DNA of 64,000 bases, taken from contig CAKVCK010000001.1 of assembly GCA_934725575.1 (NCBI GenBank), positions 1 through 64,000 of the forward strand. Direction: 5' to 3'. Position 1 is the first letter of the stretch. The number at the start of each line of letters is the position of its first letter. This stretch comes from an uncultured Bacteroidales bacterium (lineage in GTDB: Bacteria > Bacteroidota > Bacteroidia > Bacteroidales > UBA932). The notes under the pieces are model-generated. The model had not been told where the DNA came from. It saw nothing but the letters and a program-made list of their open reading frames with translations, and made no database searches. Shown here piece after piece: positions 8,700 to 18,924 of the stretch. The translations under genes and the position numbers were made by a program.

Positions 8700-9751
8700 A
8701 AAAGACAAGGTTTGGAATAGTCGGGACCGGCCGCATCAGCGACTGGGTTCTAAAAGGAGCGGTGCTGGATCCACGGTTCGAGGCCGCGGCGGTGTGCTCA
8801 CGCTCTCAGGAAAGCGGCAAAAGGTTCGCCGATGCGCACGGCATCGGGAAAGTGTACACAGACATAGACGAGATGGCATCCGACCCTGAGATCGACGCGA
8901 TCTACATCGGGACTCCCAACGACACGCACCACGACATCGCCATCAAGTGCCTGAGGCACCACAAGCACGTGCTGTGCGAGAAGCCGATGGCCTCCAACGC
9001 CCGCGAAGTGAGCGAGATGATCAAAGCCGCAAGAGAGAACGGCGTACTGCTGATGGAGGCGATGATCTCCACGCTCACTCCGAATTTCAGGAAAGCCAGG
9101 ACAAGGCTCAATGAACTGGGGAATGTCCGTCATTTCTTCGCGGCGTTCTGCCAATATTCATCGAAATACGATCTGGTCAAGAGGATCATCGCCGGCGAGG
9201 ACAGTTCGGCGGTGCCAAGCTCGCTCAATCCGGCCCGCTCGGGCGGGGCGCTGATGGACATAGGAATATACCCGATCTACCCGATGGTCTCGCTTTTCGG
9301 CCGTCCTAAAGGCATCAAGGCCAATGTCACGACCTGCGAGGTGCCGATAGGATTCAAACGGAAACGAGTGGACCTGCAAGGCAGTGTGATCTTTGAATAT
9401 GACGGGATGGACGCCACGGTGATATATTCAAAGATAGCGGACTCGAACCTTCGCACCGAGATTTCCTGCGACGGAGGAATATTGTCGCTGGACCAGATCC
9501 ACATCACCCGTGAGGCATCGCTGACCAGACGCGGCGCGCCGACCTCCGGACGAGCCTCTGGGCCTCAGGCGGAGAACATCTCCGTCCCGGTTGACGCTGA
9601 CGAGTACCTCTGCGAATTCAAGGAATTCATCGATGTGCTGGAATCAGGCCGCCTTGAATCGTCCGTCAACAGCCTGGAGACATCGCTCGTCACCGCCGAG
9701 ATCCTCGACGAGATCCGCCGCCAGGCGGGTGTAGTCTTCCCGGCAGATTAA
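8696..9751 (+). CDS. Gfo/Idh/MocA-family NAD(P)-dependent oxidoreductase
   Basis: A 351-aa protein. The N-terminal Rossmann fold has GIVGTGRISDWVLKGA (residues 6-21) for dinucleotide binding, and the family motif CEKPMASN near residue 99 carries the conserved EKP lysine. The C-terminal half has the usual alpha/beta domain with LMDIGIYPIYPM. Such enzymes oxidise or reduce sugars and other polyols; the substrate is not predictable. It overlaps the upstream hydrolase-like gene, and its stop overlaps the stop of the convergent AAA+ gene (9748-9751). Confidence 0.9.
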   Translation: MKKTRFGIVGTGRISDWVLKGAVLDPRFEAAAVCSRSQESGKRFADAHGIGKVYTDIDEMASDPEIDAIYIGTPNDTHHDIAIKCLRHHKHVLCEKPMASNAREVSEMIKAARENGVLLMEAMISTLTPNFRKARTRLNELGNVRHFFAAFCQYSSKYDLVKRIIAGEDSSAVPSSLNPARSGGALMDIGIYPIYPMVSLFGRPKGIKANVTTCEVPIGFKRKRVDLQGSVIFEYDGMDATVIYSKIADSNLRTEISCDGGILSLDQIHITREASLTRRGAPTSGRASGPQAENISVPVDADEYLCEFKEFIDVLESGRLESSVNSLETSLVTAEILDEIRRQAGVVFPAD

Positions 9752-11424
9752 AACCCGATCTTTCTGGTAACTTTCGCGGAGGAGATGTTCTCGTCATCGC
9801 AGAACGCCTTGACCTCCTCGAATGTCGGGTCAACTCCGTTCAGGATGGACTGGACAGTCCTTTTCCGGCAGATGTTCTCGATCTGTCCGCCGGAGAGATC
9901 GTAGTTCTCCGACAGCGAAAGGGCCTCCTCGGCCGACAGTTCCGGGATCATAGAGGCCCAGATCTTGGCCCTCGCCTCGACCGAAGGTCTTCCGAACCTT
10001 ATCTTGTAAAGGAACCGCCTCTCGAACGCCTTGTCCAGATTGTCCGTCAGGTTGGTCGTCGCGATAAGGATCCCGTCCAGATTCTCCATTTCCTGAAGAA
10101 TGATGTTCTGGATGCTGTTCTCCATCTTGTCCACCGCGCTCGTAGCCCCTTCCTTCCGGACTCCGAAGATGGCGTCCGCCTCGTTGAACAGCAGAATCGG
10201 AGCCACATCCGAAGCGGACACAAGACTGCGGTAACTGTCGAAAAGCCCCTTGATGTTCTTCTCGCTCTCCCCGACGAAACAATCCTTGATCCGGGAGACA
10301 TCCACGGACACGATCATCCTTCCGGTCTCCCTCGCAAGCTGGTAAACGGTCTCGGTCTTTCCGGTTCCCGGAGAGCCGTAGAACAGGCAGGTGAATCCGG
10401 TGCGCATCCCCTTGTCGCTCAAAGCCTTCTTGACCTGGGCGTACCGTTCTTCGGCCAGAATGCCACGCAAAGTGCCCACCTTGCGGCCCTCCTCTTCCCC
10501 GTAGAATAGTTTTTTCTCCTTGATGGCCTTGTAGTCAATCGTGCCAGCCACAGTCGCCTGCGGCTTTCTCACACCTCCGACCTCTCTGAATATCTCCTCC
10601 TTGATCGAATCCTTGATCTTGAAGAAATCCTTCGACTTCACTCCGTCCCGGGCCGAATATTCAATCAGGCCCTGAGTCTGAAGGCAAAGGGACTCACGGC
10701 TGTAGTCAGCCTTGAGCATATCCAGTCCGTCCTCGTTGTCCTCCCCGAAGCAATCCTCGAAATCGTGCCAGCCCACCATATCGTCATCCTCACTGAAATA
10801 CCTGTAGCACAGCAGATAGAACGCGACACGCTCATCGCGGGGAAGCTTCTTGTCCTCACTGAAGACACCGTATTTCCTCATAGCGGAACCGATGGATGTG
10901 TCCGGATTGTCCTGGATCAGGTTGTCCATCTCCGTGGCCATCGCGTTGTACTCGATCTCGTTGTCCTCCCTTAGCTTGACAAGTTTCTTGAAACGCTTGA
11001 GGACACCAAGTGTCGTGTACCATTCCGTCCCCGGCCTGACATAGACAGAATCATTTGTGATGGTCTTGATCACATCATCCGGCACACGGATGTTGTTGCG
11101 GTCGGCCCTTATCCTTATGAGCCACTTGTCCGCCAGGACCTTAAGGTCTTCGGTGTACTGAAGGAACTCCAGATAGCTAAGCCCCATAAACTCAGCCAGA
11201 TCACTCTGTTCCAGCCTGAAAGTGGAAGACTTTTCCATTATCGCCGAGAACAGGATCACCTGGTCCGTCGTCAAGCCAAGCCTCCTCATAAGGCTGCGAA
11301 TGTCCGAAGAGGCCGAATTGATCCTGTCCGCCGTCAAAGACAATGTCTCGTTGCCGTCCCTGTCCTCGACCTTAAGGGCGGTGATCACTGAGTTCATCGA
11401 TTGAATCAAAGTCTTGTGTCTCAT
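9748..11424 (-). CDS. AAA+ ATPase with long N-terminal helical region
   Basis: A 558-aa protein. Residues ~1-310 are mostly charged and helical with no domain I recognise. The C-terminal AAA+ module has Walker A FYGSPGTGKTETV (about residue 350), Walker B ILLFNEADAIF and an arginine-finger-like FERRFLYKIRFGRP. The N before the E in Walker B replaces the usual D, a variant I have seen in this Bacteroidetes family. It is probably a cytoplasmic remodelling ATPase; the target is unknown. A -7 box lies at 11450-11457. Confidence 0.8.
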   Translation of the reverse strand: MRHKTLIQSMNSVITALKVEDRDGNETLSLTADRINSASSDIRSLMRRLGLTTDQVILFSAIMEKSSTFRLEQSDLAEFMGLSYLEFLQYTEDLKVLADKWLIRIRADRNNIRVPDDVIKTITNDSVYVRPGTEWYTTLGVLKRFKKLVKLREDNEIEYNAMATEMDNLIQDNPDTSIGSAMRKYGVFSEDKKLPRDERVAFYLLCYRYFSEDDDMVGWHDFEDCFGEDNEDGLDMLKADYSRESLCLQTQGLIEYSARDGVKSKDFFKIKDSIKEEIFREVGGVRKPQATVAGTIDYKAIKEKKLFYGEEEGRKVGTLRGILAEERYAQVKKALSDKGMRTGFTCLFYGSPGTGKTETVYQLARETGRMIVSVDVSRIKDCFVGESEKNIKGLFDSYRSLVSASDVAPILLFNEADAIFGVRKEGATSAVDKMENSIQNIILQEMENLDGILIATTNLTDNLDKAFERRFLYKIRFGRPSVEARAKIWASMIPELSAEEALSLSENYDLSGGQIENICRKRTVQSILNGVDPTFEEVKAFCDDENISSAKVTRKIGF

Positions 11425-11449
11425 AATCCTTGCATCTTTTTCAACGGTG

Positions 11450-11457
11450 CAAAGATA
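11450..11457 (-). promoter_or_regulatory. Bacteroidetes -7 promoter box
   Basis: Read on the minus strand, TATCTTTG matches TAnnTTTG, 26 bp before the ATPase start. A TGCCA/TGGCA palindromic stretch lies just upstream, near 11461-11484. Confidence 0.5.
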
Positions 11458-11511
11458 TTATGCCACATTGCCAAAATATGGCAGTAACAAAAGAAATATT
11501 CAGGAATATAA

Positions 11512-11546
11512 TCGAAAAACCGGCCGGACATTGAAGCCCGGCCGGT
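11512..11546 (-). terminator. Rho-independent terminator of the SusC/SusD operon
   Basis: ACCGGCCGG at 11519-11527 pairs with CCGGCCGGT at 11538-11546. On the minus strand the stem is followed by a run of T. It sits 24 bp past the end of the last operon gene. Confidence 0.75.
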
Positions 11547-11569
11547 CGATAATATCATTCGATACAAGC

Positions 11570-12466
11570 CTATTCAGAGATTTTGAACACGTCGAACGTT
11601 CCGGCGGTGCCATAGACCACTTTTCCGGTGGCAGGGTCAACGGCGGCCGTATCGGAAAGATAGAACGCCTTCTTGGCAGGATCGTAGTAAGGCTGTGTCA
11701 GGCCGGCGTTCTTGTACCAGTCATCGACATAGCTCATCCAAGCAGCGCTGCCCTCCTTGTGGTTCGGGCCACCGAACATACAGGCAAGCACTCCACGGTC
11801 GGCGATGTTCCACTGGATCTTGTCGCTGCTGCCTGTCGTACCCATATACTGAAGAGGCACATAGACCTTGTTGGTCTCGGTGTTCCAGTAGAAGACATAG
11901 TCCTGCACATCGTAGCCGGCGCCGGTGTCGTGACCCCAACAGTCAGGAAGATAACACTGAAGAATATTCTTGGCATAGTCACGGGCGTACATAACCTTGT
12001 CCTCCTGCTCACCCCACCAGCCTTCCTCGATGGTGCCTTTACCATATTCATAGTAAGAGGTAGGGTACTCGATCGTTGCGACGGCCTTGCCATAGCCGAA
12101 AAGGGAGGTATAGTCAGAGATTGAGAGGTTCAACTCGTAAGTCTCGTTGAAGGCAAGCTGAGACTTGTCATAGGTCACAACAAGGTTACCGACCCTCTCG
12201 CCATCCTTGATGGTAACCCGGGAAGGAACAGTGAACAAGGATGATCCCGTGGATGAGACATTTACGCTGACATCGCCGGATGTTCCGAGACGAACGACCG
12301 GAATCTCGACCTCTGGGTTGGAGGTCACGTTGAATGAGAAGGACTCCTGGAAGAAATAACACTCGGAGCTTGAACCGGACGTGCCGCCATCATCCTTGCA
12401 GGACACAGCCGAAAATAGGACCGCCAGGACCGAGAGAAATGCGGATATTGTTTTTTCTGATTTCAT
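11570..12466 (-). CDS. Surface lipoprotein of the SusC/SusD operon (putative glycan-binding)
   Basis: A 298-aa predicted lipoprotein: N-terminal hydrophobic leader, lipobox ending at Cys in LFSAVSCKDDGG. The first ~110 residues after the leader look like a beta-sandwich of the kind found in SusE/SusF-type or Calx-beta-like proteins. The C-terminal half is rich in Trp, Tyr and Gly, as in glycan-binding proteins, but I cannot assign a family. It is the third gene after SusC and SusD, where surface glycan-binding proteins usually sit. It is presumably anchored in the outer membrane and helps capture the same nutrient. Confidence 0.6.
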   Translation of the reverse strand: MKSEKTISAFLSVLAVLFSAVSCKDDGGTSGSSSECYFFQESFSFNVTSNPEVEIPVVRLGTSGDVSVNVSSTGSSLFTVPSRVTIKDGERVGNLVVTYDKSQLAFNETYELNLSISDYTSLFGYGKAVATIEYPTSYYEYGKGTIEEGWWGEQEDKVMYARDYAKNILQCYLPDCWGHDTGAGYDVQDYVFYWNTETNKVYVPLQYMGTTGSSDKIQWNIADRGVLACMFGGPNHKEGSAAWMSYVDDWYKNAGLTQPYYDPAKKAFYLSDTAAVDPATGKVVYGTAGTFDVFKISE

Positions 12467-12508
12467 TGTAAGCGTTTTTTGTTGGCTCCCGTGACGGGAG
12501 CGTTTACA

Positions 12509-14413
12509 TTATTCAAACTTTTCAGTGTCGAAGAACTTGTGACCCTCAACCTCGATAGCCTCACCATAGTGGCTTGCGACCTCGTCGTTGGTGCGGAGCG
12601 CGGTCGTGTAGGTACTGTAAGTCGTGTAAGGATTGTTGAAATCGTAAACGGCCCTGTTGCCGTTGAGTTCGGCGTTGTTGAAGCCTGGAGTCCAACCCGG
12701 ATGGATCCTGTTCATGTCAATGGCATGAGCTGCTCTCTCGACACTTGCCCCTGGATACCAGCGATGACATCCGGTCTCAAGGCGCTTGTTGTCGAAGTAG
12801 TTGATGCCTTCACCCCAGAACTCGATGCCCTTTTGGAACATAAGTTCCTCATAGACATCCTTCTTTGTTGTCGCCACACAGGTGTAAGTGTTGTTGCGGG
12901 TCTTGATTAGGCCCTCAAGAGTTGCCTTGGCGGCGGCGACACCGGTGGTGTTAAGTTCGGCCTCTGCCTTCAGGAAGTACATTTCCTCCACACGCATAAT
13001 CGGGAAGTCTGTCGCTCCGCCGACCTCGTAGGTGTTGTAGTTACCCTCGTTAGGGCGGAACTTGAGGTTCACGTAGAGCCAAGGCCAAGCCTTGAATCCA
13101 TAGCTCGTGTTGATGCGTGAGCGTACCCAGGAAGCGGAGTTGCTGAACTGATACTTGCCCGGATCATCACTCCAGTCACCTTGCTCCGTGCTCTTGTTGT
13201 TGCCGGCGGTCGCCCACTTGTTGTTGATCAGGTTGCCATTGGCATCCTTCTCGATCAGATAGGCCTCACCTGCTTTCTGGTTCTTGGACTCGTAGAAGAA
13301 CTCAGGGCCAAGCCAGGACTTCTTGCGCCAGTCGTTGTCGGAAAGCCTGTCGTAGGCGGCGCGGTCAAGGGCTCGTCCGACACGCCATCCATAGACTGAG
13401 AATGTGGTCTCCGTGCCCATAATCATAGCATAGACGAAGGACCCGTCAGTGGCGGCAGTCGTGTTGTTCGGATCGATGTGGGTGGCGAGCATCCAGGAAT
13501 TCTGTGAGTTACGGTTGTTGAAACCGGTCTTAGGATCAGTCCACTGAGCCTCGGTGAGAGGTGTGCAGCCAGACTGGGCGATAGCCTTGTCGGCATATTC
13601 ACCGGCAAGCTTCCAGTACTCGGCCTTCGAGGTGTACTTGGCGGCGCGCTCGGTGCGGGACGCAAGGTTGGTGTAGGCGCGGGCGAAAAGGCCATAGACA
13701 ACAGCGAGGTTAGGCTCAACCTTGTCCTTGCGGGTGTAACCGGCAAGATATTTCTCGGCCTCGGCAAGGTCTGAGAGGATCAGGTCATACACCTCGTCCA
13801 CAGTCGCGCGAGGATTGTTGGAAGCCTCCTGCGTCGTGGTCTTGTCGGTCACGATCGGAACGCCAAGGTTGCTGAGGTCACTCTTTGGATCCACATACGT
13901 GTAGCGGGAGTCAAGAGGTTTCTTGTACTCCATAATCTGCACCAGATCCATATAGTACAAAGCCCTGTAGGCATAGCATATTCCGAGATCGACGAGCATC
14001 TCGTCCGTGGCGTTGTCAAGATCGATCATTCCGATCACGTCATTGACAGTCTTGATGTAGCCGTAATAGAGGTACGTAGGATAGATACCACGGTTAGAAC
14101 CGCTGGCGGAAACCGCTCCCTGCGTCCACGCACCCATAGTGTTGAATCCATTGTAGCCCGGACAGACCATCATTGTGGTGGAGTGCTCAAGCTGCACACG
14201 CATACTGCCGTATGAGATGGTCTCAATGCCTCCGTCCTCGTTCTTGTAGCCCACCATATTGGTATAGATGGAATTGACCATACCATCAAGGGCGGAAGCG
14301 GACTGACCGATCTGGTCAGAGATCACGGACTCGGTAGGCAATACCTCCTGCATACAGGATGTGAGGCAAACCAATGCCGCCGCTGCCGAAGCTAACGCTA
14401 TATTGATTTTCAT
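12509..14413 (-). CDS. SusD/RagB-family nutrient-binding outer-membrane lipoprotein
   Basis: A 634-aa lipoprotein with leader and lipobox (LVCLTSCMQE, Cys20). Typical SusD features: helical TPR-like N-terminal segments (DLGICYAYRALYYMDLVQIM), the linker with VPIVTDKTT, and the C-terminal signature WGEGINYFDNKRL. SusD proteins form the hinged lid over the SusC barrel and bind the glycan or peptide ligand at the cell surface. It lies 13 bp downstream of the SusC gene. No glycosidase, sulfatase or regulator is next to the operon, so the substrate cannot be inferred. Confidence 0.93.
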   Translation of the reverse strand: MKINIALASAAAALVCLTSCMQEVLPTESVISDQIGQSASALDGMVNSIYTNMVGYKNEDGGIETISYGSMRVQLEHSTTMMVCPGYNGFNTMGAWTQGAVSASGSNRGIYPTYLYYGYIKTVNDVIGMIDLDNATDEMLVDLGICYAYRALYYMDLVQIMEYKKPLDSRYTYVDPKSDLSNLGVPIVTDKTTTQEASNNPRATVDEVYDLILSDLAEAEKYLAGYTRKDKVEPNLAVVYGLFARAYTNLASRTERAAKYTSKAEYWKLAGEYADKAIAQSGCTPLTEAQWTDPKTGFNNRNSQNSWMLATHIDPNNTTAATDGSFVYAMIMGTETTFSVYGWRVGRALDRAAYDRLSDNDWRKKSWLGPEFFYESKNQKAGEAYLIEKDANGNLINNKWATAGNNKSTEQGDWSDDPGKYQFSNSASWVRSRINTSYGFKAWPWLYVNLKFRPNEGNYNTYEVGGATDFPIMRVEEMYFLKAEAELNTTGVAAAKATLEGLIKTRNNTYTCVATTKKDVYEELMFQKGIEFWGEGINYFDNKRLETGCHRWYPGASVERAAHAIDMNRIHPGWTPGFNNAELNGNRAVYDFNNPYTTYSTYTTALRTNDEVASHYGEAIEVEGHKFFDTEKFE

Positions 14414-14426
14414 ATTGTCTTTGTTA

Positions 14427-17400
14427 TTAGAAAGTTAAGGTGATACCGCCTGACAATGTGCGGATTGGTGAATAAAGCTCGGAATTGGTGTAGCCACCGA
14501 TCGCGTAACGAGGGTCAAAGCCTCTTCTGGCCGAGATGAAGCCCAGGTTCTCACCTGAGAAATAAACCCTTACGGAAGCCACATTGAACTTCTGGGTAAG
14601 CTTGGCCGGAAGCGTGTAGCCAACGTTCACATTCTGGAGGCTGAGGTAGCTCGTGCTGGTGAGGAACCTGTCAGAGCGAGGAGACTGGCCGTAGGTGTTG
14701 GAATAGCGGAGTGCTGGAATATCAGAATGATTGGTTTCCGTCCAAGCGTTCAGCATATCCTTGTGCCAGGTCGTTCCGGTCTGTCCGCCGGAATGCATAA
14801 GAACCTGATAGACATAATCATACCCCTTACCGCCAAGCTGGAATGTGGTCTGGACGGAGAAGTCGAAGTTCTTGTACCTGAATGAGGTCGAGAGACCGCC
14901 CTGGAACTTAGGCAGAGCATCGCCGCAAAGATATTCAGTGGCGTCGCTGGCATTCTTGGTCGTCTCTCTGGTGACAGCGCCCGTGGCCTCGTCGGTGACA
15001 TCCTTGTAGAAGAGAGCCTCTCCGGTCTCGGAATCCACTCCTGCGTACTTAGGCAAGTACCAAGTGTAGAGGGAAAGTCCCTCGGCCACGAAATACTTGT
15101 ACTTGGACACAAAGGAAGGGTCATCATTCACGTAGCCGTTATAGCCTTCAACCTCAGTGGTCTTGATATCGTCAGGAAGGGACAGAACCTTGTTCTTGAT
15201 GTGTGAGATGTTGAAGTCCACGCCCCAGGAGATGTCCTTCTTCCTGATGATGTCGGCGCTGAGGACAAGCTCAAGACCCGAGTTGCGCATATCGCCCATA
15301 TTCAGGCAATAGCTTGTATAGCCGACTGAAGGAGGGGTGCTGAGGGTGAAGAGCATATCCGTGGTCTTGCGGTAGAAATAGTCGAGACTACCGCTGACAC
15401 GGCTGTCAAGAATGCTGAACTCGATACCGGTGTTGATGTTCGTGTTGGTCTCCCAGGTGATGTCCTTGGTTCCCTTCTGAAGCCACTGGTAAGCCACTGA
15501 GTTGTTATTGTTCACAATCGAGTAGTTGTCAGCGTAGAGGAAATTGCCGATGTTGTCGTTACCCTGGCTACCGATCGAGGCCTTGAGCTTGAGCTCGTCA
15601 ACCCAATCCACATCGAAGAAGCTTTCCTTGGATATGATCCAGGCGGCGCCGGCCGACCAGAAGTTACCCCAGCGGTAATCCTTATGGAAGCGAGAGGATG
15701 CGTCACGACGGAACGAGAGGGAGCCGTAGTACTTGTTATCATAGCTGTACATTCCACGGAAGAAATATCCCTCGTTGTTGTAAGCGTTTGAATATGAGTA
15801 CGGATCGCCGTTCTTGTTCAGCACCTGGGCAAGCTCGGTGGCACCATCAATACCAAAGTTGTAGCCAGACGCTCCAAGATATTCATAAAGGTAATTGTAG
15901 TACTCGTGGCCGAGCATCACGCTGATGTCGTGAGTGTTGTTTATCACCTTATGATAGTTGAGGAGCTGCTGGGCGTTGTAGGAGAACGTGCGGGAAGACG
16001 ACTTCGACAGGTAACCGTTGTTGGAGCCTGACGTGTACTTATCAGTGTAAGGATCTTCCGTGTAGAGGCCTCTGCGGTCGTAGTCGTAGGCGTTGCCGTT
16101 GATTGTGAGAGTGAGGTCCGGGAAGAGCTTGATGTCAGCGTAACCGCTTGCTATGAATGAGTTTCCGGTGGTTTTTGAGACACGGTACTTGTTGGCGAAG
16201 ATCGCGTTGCCACCGGTGCCTCCCGCGCGGCTGAGGTCTCCCAACTGGCTGTTGGCGAAGTCATAGACCTGGCGGCCGGTGTTGTCCGTCATGATGTTGC
16301 CGTTGGCGTCACGGATATAGACCGGATAGATAGGAGCCTGGCACTTGATGATGCTCCAGATGGTGCCGGTGCCGATCGTGCCTTCGGAGGTCTGGGAATA
16401 TTCATACTTGGTGTAGTTGAAGTTTCCTCCGATCTTGAGCCACTTCTTCGCTTGATAGTCAGCCTTCAGGCGGGCGGTCAAACGGGTCTGCGCAGATCCT
16501 TCCTGAATACCTTCCTGATCGAGGTAGCCGAGTGATCCATAGATATTTATCTTGTCCACACGGCCGGAAGCGCTGAGGTTGTACTCCTGACGGAATCCGG
16601 ACTGAAGTCCTTCCTTCTCCCAGTCATCGGCCTGGATCCAGTAGGTCTTGCCGTTGAAATTGTGGAACGCGCCCTCGACAGCGTCAGGGTTCATCCTGCC
16701 ACCCGCAAGGATGAAGTCCTGCCCGGTCGGCACAGTGTACGGCACATAGCCTGGACCGATACCGGAATCGAAAAGACCGGCGTTGGCCTTCCTGTGAGCG
16801 GACTCGGCGGTAGCGCCCTCTTCCTTGATGTAGGTGTTGTAGAGCATATTATAATATGTCTCGAAGAACTCTTGGGCATTGGTGGTTTTGTAGTTCCTGA
16901 GCCCCTTCTGGTTCACTCCCCACTTGGCGTCGAAAGTGATCTTAGCGTCGGAGGAAGTCGCGCGCTTGGTCGTGATCATAATCACACCGTTGGCTCCACG
17001 GGCTCCGTAGAGGGCGTTGGAGGCGGCGTCCTTCAGGACGGTCATCGTCTCGATGTCATTGGTGTTGATAAGGCTGAGGTCCCCGTCGAAAGGCATACCA
17101 TCGACAACGATAAGAGGCTCAGTGCCGGAGGAGATGGAGCTGACACCACGGATCGTGATGCTTGGTGACGAACCCAACTGTGAAGAAGAGTTGTTGATCT
17201 GAAGACCGGCGACACGCCCGGCAAGGGCCGAAGCGGCGTTGGTCACCTGCACCTTGGCAAGTTCCTCAGACTTCATCGTCCCGGCCGAACCTGTAAAGGC
17301 TTCCTTTTTCATCTGGCCGAAAGCGACGACCACGACATCGTTGAGGAGTTCTGAGTTTTCATCAAGAATGATGGTAAGCTGGGTCCTGCCCTCAATGTTC

Positions 17401-17639
17401 ACGACCTTCGTCATGTAGCCGATACAGGAAACTTGGAGAGATGCGGTCGCGGGCACGTTCAAGGAGAACGAACCATCAATGTCACTTACCGTGCCATTGG
17501 TGGTGTTTCCGACTTGGACGACACCTGCACCGATGAGGGGCTGATTGGAAGAATCGACAACCACGCCCTTGACTGTTGTCTGTGCCAACGCATTGACTGC
17601 GAACAGCAACGAGACGAGCAAGAAAAAGACTTTCTTCAT
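14427..17639 (-). CDS. SusC/RagA-family TonB-dependent transporter
   Basis: A 1070-aa outer-membrane protein. It has a signal peptide (residues 1-19, ending AQTT), a carboxypeptidase-regulatory-like domain (residues ~22-105), a plug domain with GLQINNSSSQLGSSPSITIRG-type sequence near residue 150 and VLKDAASNALYGARGANGV, and a long 22-strand barrel region ending in the aromatic terminus SGGITLTF. It imports a surface-bound nutrient into the periplasm with energy from TonB. It is the first gene of a three-gene operon. A -7 box (17702-17709) lies in the leader. Confidence 0.95.
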   Translation of the reverse strand: MKKVFFLLVSLLFAVNALAQTTVKGVVVDSSNQPLIGAGVVQVGNTTNGTVSDIDGSFSLNVPATASLQVSCIGYMTKVVNIEGRTQLTIILDENSELLNDVVVVAFGQMKKEAFTGSAGTMKSEELAKVQVTNAASALAGRVAGLQINNSSSQLGSSPSITIRGVSSISSGTEPLIVVDGMPFDGDLSLINTNDIETMTVLKDAASNALYGARGANGVIMITTKRATSSDAKITFDAKWGVNQKGLRNYKTTNAQEFFETYYNMLYNTYIKEEGATAESAHRKANAGLFDSGIGPGYVPYTVPTGQDFILAGGRMNPDAVEGAFHNFNGKTYWIQADDWEKEGLQSGFRQEYNLSASGRVDKINIYGSLGYLDQEGIQEGSAQTRLTARLKADYQAKKWLKIGGNFNYTKYEYSQTSEGTIGTGTIWSIIKCQAPIYPVYIRDANGNIMTDNTGRQVYDFANSQLGDLSRAGGTGGNAIFANKYRVSKTTGNSFIASGYADIKLFPDLTLTINGNAYDYDRRGLYTEDPYTDKYTSGSNNGYLSKSSSRTFSYNAQQLLNYHKVINNTHDISVMLGHEYYNYLYEYLGASGYNFGIDGATELAQVLNKNGDPYSYSNAYNNEGYFFRGMYSYDNKYYGSLSFRRDASSRFHKDYRWGNFWSAGAAWIISKESFFDVDWVDELKLKASIGSQGNDNIGNFLYADNYSIVNNNNSVAYQWLQKGTKDITWETNTNINTGIEFSILDSRVSGSLDYFYRKTTDMLFTLSTPPSVGYTSYCLNMGDMRNSGLELVLSADIIRKKDISWGVDFNISHIKNKVLSLPDDIKTTEVEGYNGYVNDDPSFVSKYKYFVAEGLSLYTWYLPKYAGVDSETGEALFYKDVTDEATGAVTRETTKNASDATEYLCGDALPKFQGGLSTSFRYKNFDFSVQTTFQLGGKGYDYVYQVLMHSGGQTGTTWHKDMLNAWTETNHSDIPALRYSNTYGQSPRSDRFLTSTSYLSLQNVNVGYTLPAKLTQKFNVASVRVYFSGENLGFISARRGFDPRYAIGGYTNSELYSPIRTLSGGITLTF

Positions 17640-17701
17640 CTGGTGATTAGAGTTGAGTTAAACAATGTGTATAATTAATGTTATTAATACGTTTTAAGCT
17701 G

Positions 17702-17709
17702 CAAAGATA
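17702..17709 (-). promoter_or_regulatory. Bacteroidetes -7 promoter box of the SusC operon
   Basis: Minus-strand TATCTTTG matches TAnnTTTG, about 63 bp upstream of the SusC start. The spacing leaves an untranslated leader of roughly 55 nt. Confidence 0.5.
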
Positions 17710-17847
17710 ACAATTGTAATCAAAAAGTCGCCAAAGTCGGCTGAGAAATCTAACTAAAAAAACGCAAGGGAACGCTTCCTGACAAGGTTATTGGGTTGTT
17801 AAACACATTGTTTAGCAAAAGCGTCCGCCTCTTGTCCAGCCAGTGGA

Positions 17848-18882
17848 TTATTCAGACGACTCAGGAAGGTTCTCCTCTATAAGAGAATGGATTTTCTCTC
17901 CGACATCCGTGTTCGGGCAGCCGGACAGCCGGGCCTTTTCCATCCCTGGAATCCGGTGGAGCACACAGACTCCGCCGTCAGAATCATCAATATAGGTAAG
18001 GAGCTCGGAAAAGCCGTCCTCGTCACCATAGAACACGAAGCCCTCATCCGGAGCCAAGAACCCGAACAGGAGTCCGATCAAGGGATCTTGATCAAAGACT
18101 CTCGTGTTCTCGTACAGATTGAAAGCCTTGGCCTGGAACGTGTACCTGTTCTGTGAATATCTCACCTCGCCACACCCGTCAGAGTTGAAACAAACACGCG
18201 ACGCACGCGCCACACTGTCGCCATACTCCATCCTTTCCGCGTCATAAGCCTGCCACCATTTGAACTCCATTGAATATTCATACCCTTTCGCCCCGTCATA
18301 AATGCCTGTCATTGAATATATCGGAGTCCAATTTCCATCCTTAGAAAGGAATATGTTCTCTCCGGAATCCGAGCGCGGGATCGCCACATCGTTGCTTTCG
18401 TTGCCGATGAAGAAGAAATATTCATTGGTGCTTTTCTGCTCATAGGTCGCCCAGAGTCCGTGCTTGACTCCGGGACGATACTCCCTCCACTCCAGGCCGT
18501 CACGGACGAAGTAACCGCCTTGGTAGCAATATATTTCCCTGGCGCTGTCAGACATATATTCATAAATCTCCTTGGTGTTGTAGATTGGCTGCCATTCCTC
18601 CCCTGGCTTGGCGTAATAGAACTTGTTGACTGCTGATTTAGGCACGCTGACGACACATAGCGAATTCTGAATATTATAGAAATTCGCCTCCTCGTTGTAT
18701 TGTTCGTAGGTTGCCCAGACACCCTCGCTCACATCAGGCCGATATTCCTCCCAAGAGTTGCCGTTCTTGATGAAATAGCCTCCGTCATAGGCGTACAGAC
18801 CTGTTGTCTGTGCAAAGGTACCGATTGCTGAAATGAGGCTTAGGGCACAGGTGATGATGACGCGTTGTAACTTCTTATTCAT
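17848..18882 (-). CDS. Secreted protein with an internally duplicated domain, function unknown
   Basis: I place the start at 18882, because the protein then begins with a good signal peptide (MNKKLQRVIITCALSLIS..., cleavage after TFAQ). The longer frame to 19014 runs through a tandem repeat and is unlikely. The 344-aa product contains two copies of an ~80-residue module with the pattern YxGGYFxxxGxxWxEYRPxV, then GxWATYEQ; each copy is followed by a W-x-P-I-Y segment. The C-terminal third is unrelated. I do not recognise the family. It is probably periplasmic or surface-exposed. Confidence 0.65.
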   Translation of the reverse strand: MNKKLQRVIITCALSLISAIGTFAQTTGLYAYDGGYFIKNGNSWEEYRPDVSEGVWATYEQYNEEANFYNIQNSLCVVSVPKSAVNKFYYAKPGEEWQPIYNTKEIYEYMSDSAREIYCYQGGYFVRDGLEWREYRPGVKHGLWATYEQKSTNEYFFFIGNESNDVAIPRSDSGENIFLSKDGNWTPIYSMTGIYDGAKGYEYSMEFKWWQAYDAERMEYGDSVARASRVCFNSDGCGEVRYSQNRYTFQAKAFNLYENTRVFDQDPLIGLLFGFLAPDEGFVFYGDEDGFSELLTYIDDSDGGVCVLHRIPGMEKARLSGCPNTDVGEKIHSLIEENLPESSE

Positions 18883-18924
18883 AATTATTTTGTTGTGGGA
18901 TAATCGTTTCGAGGGTTGGATAAT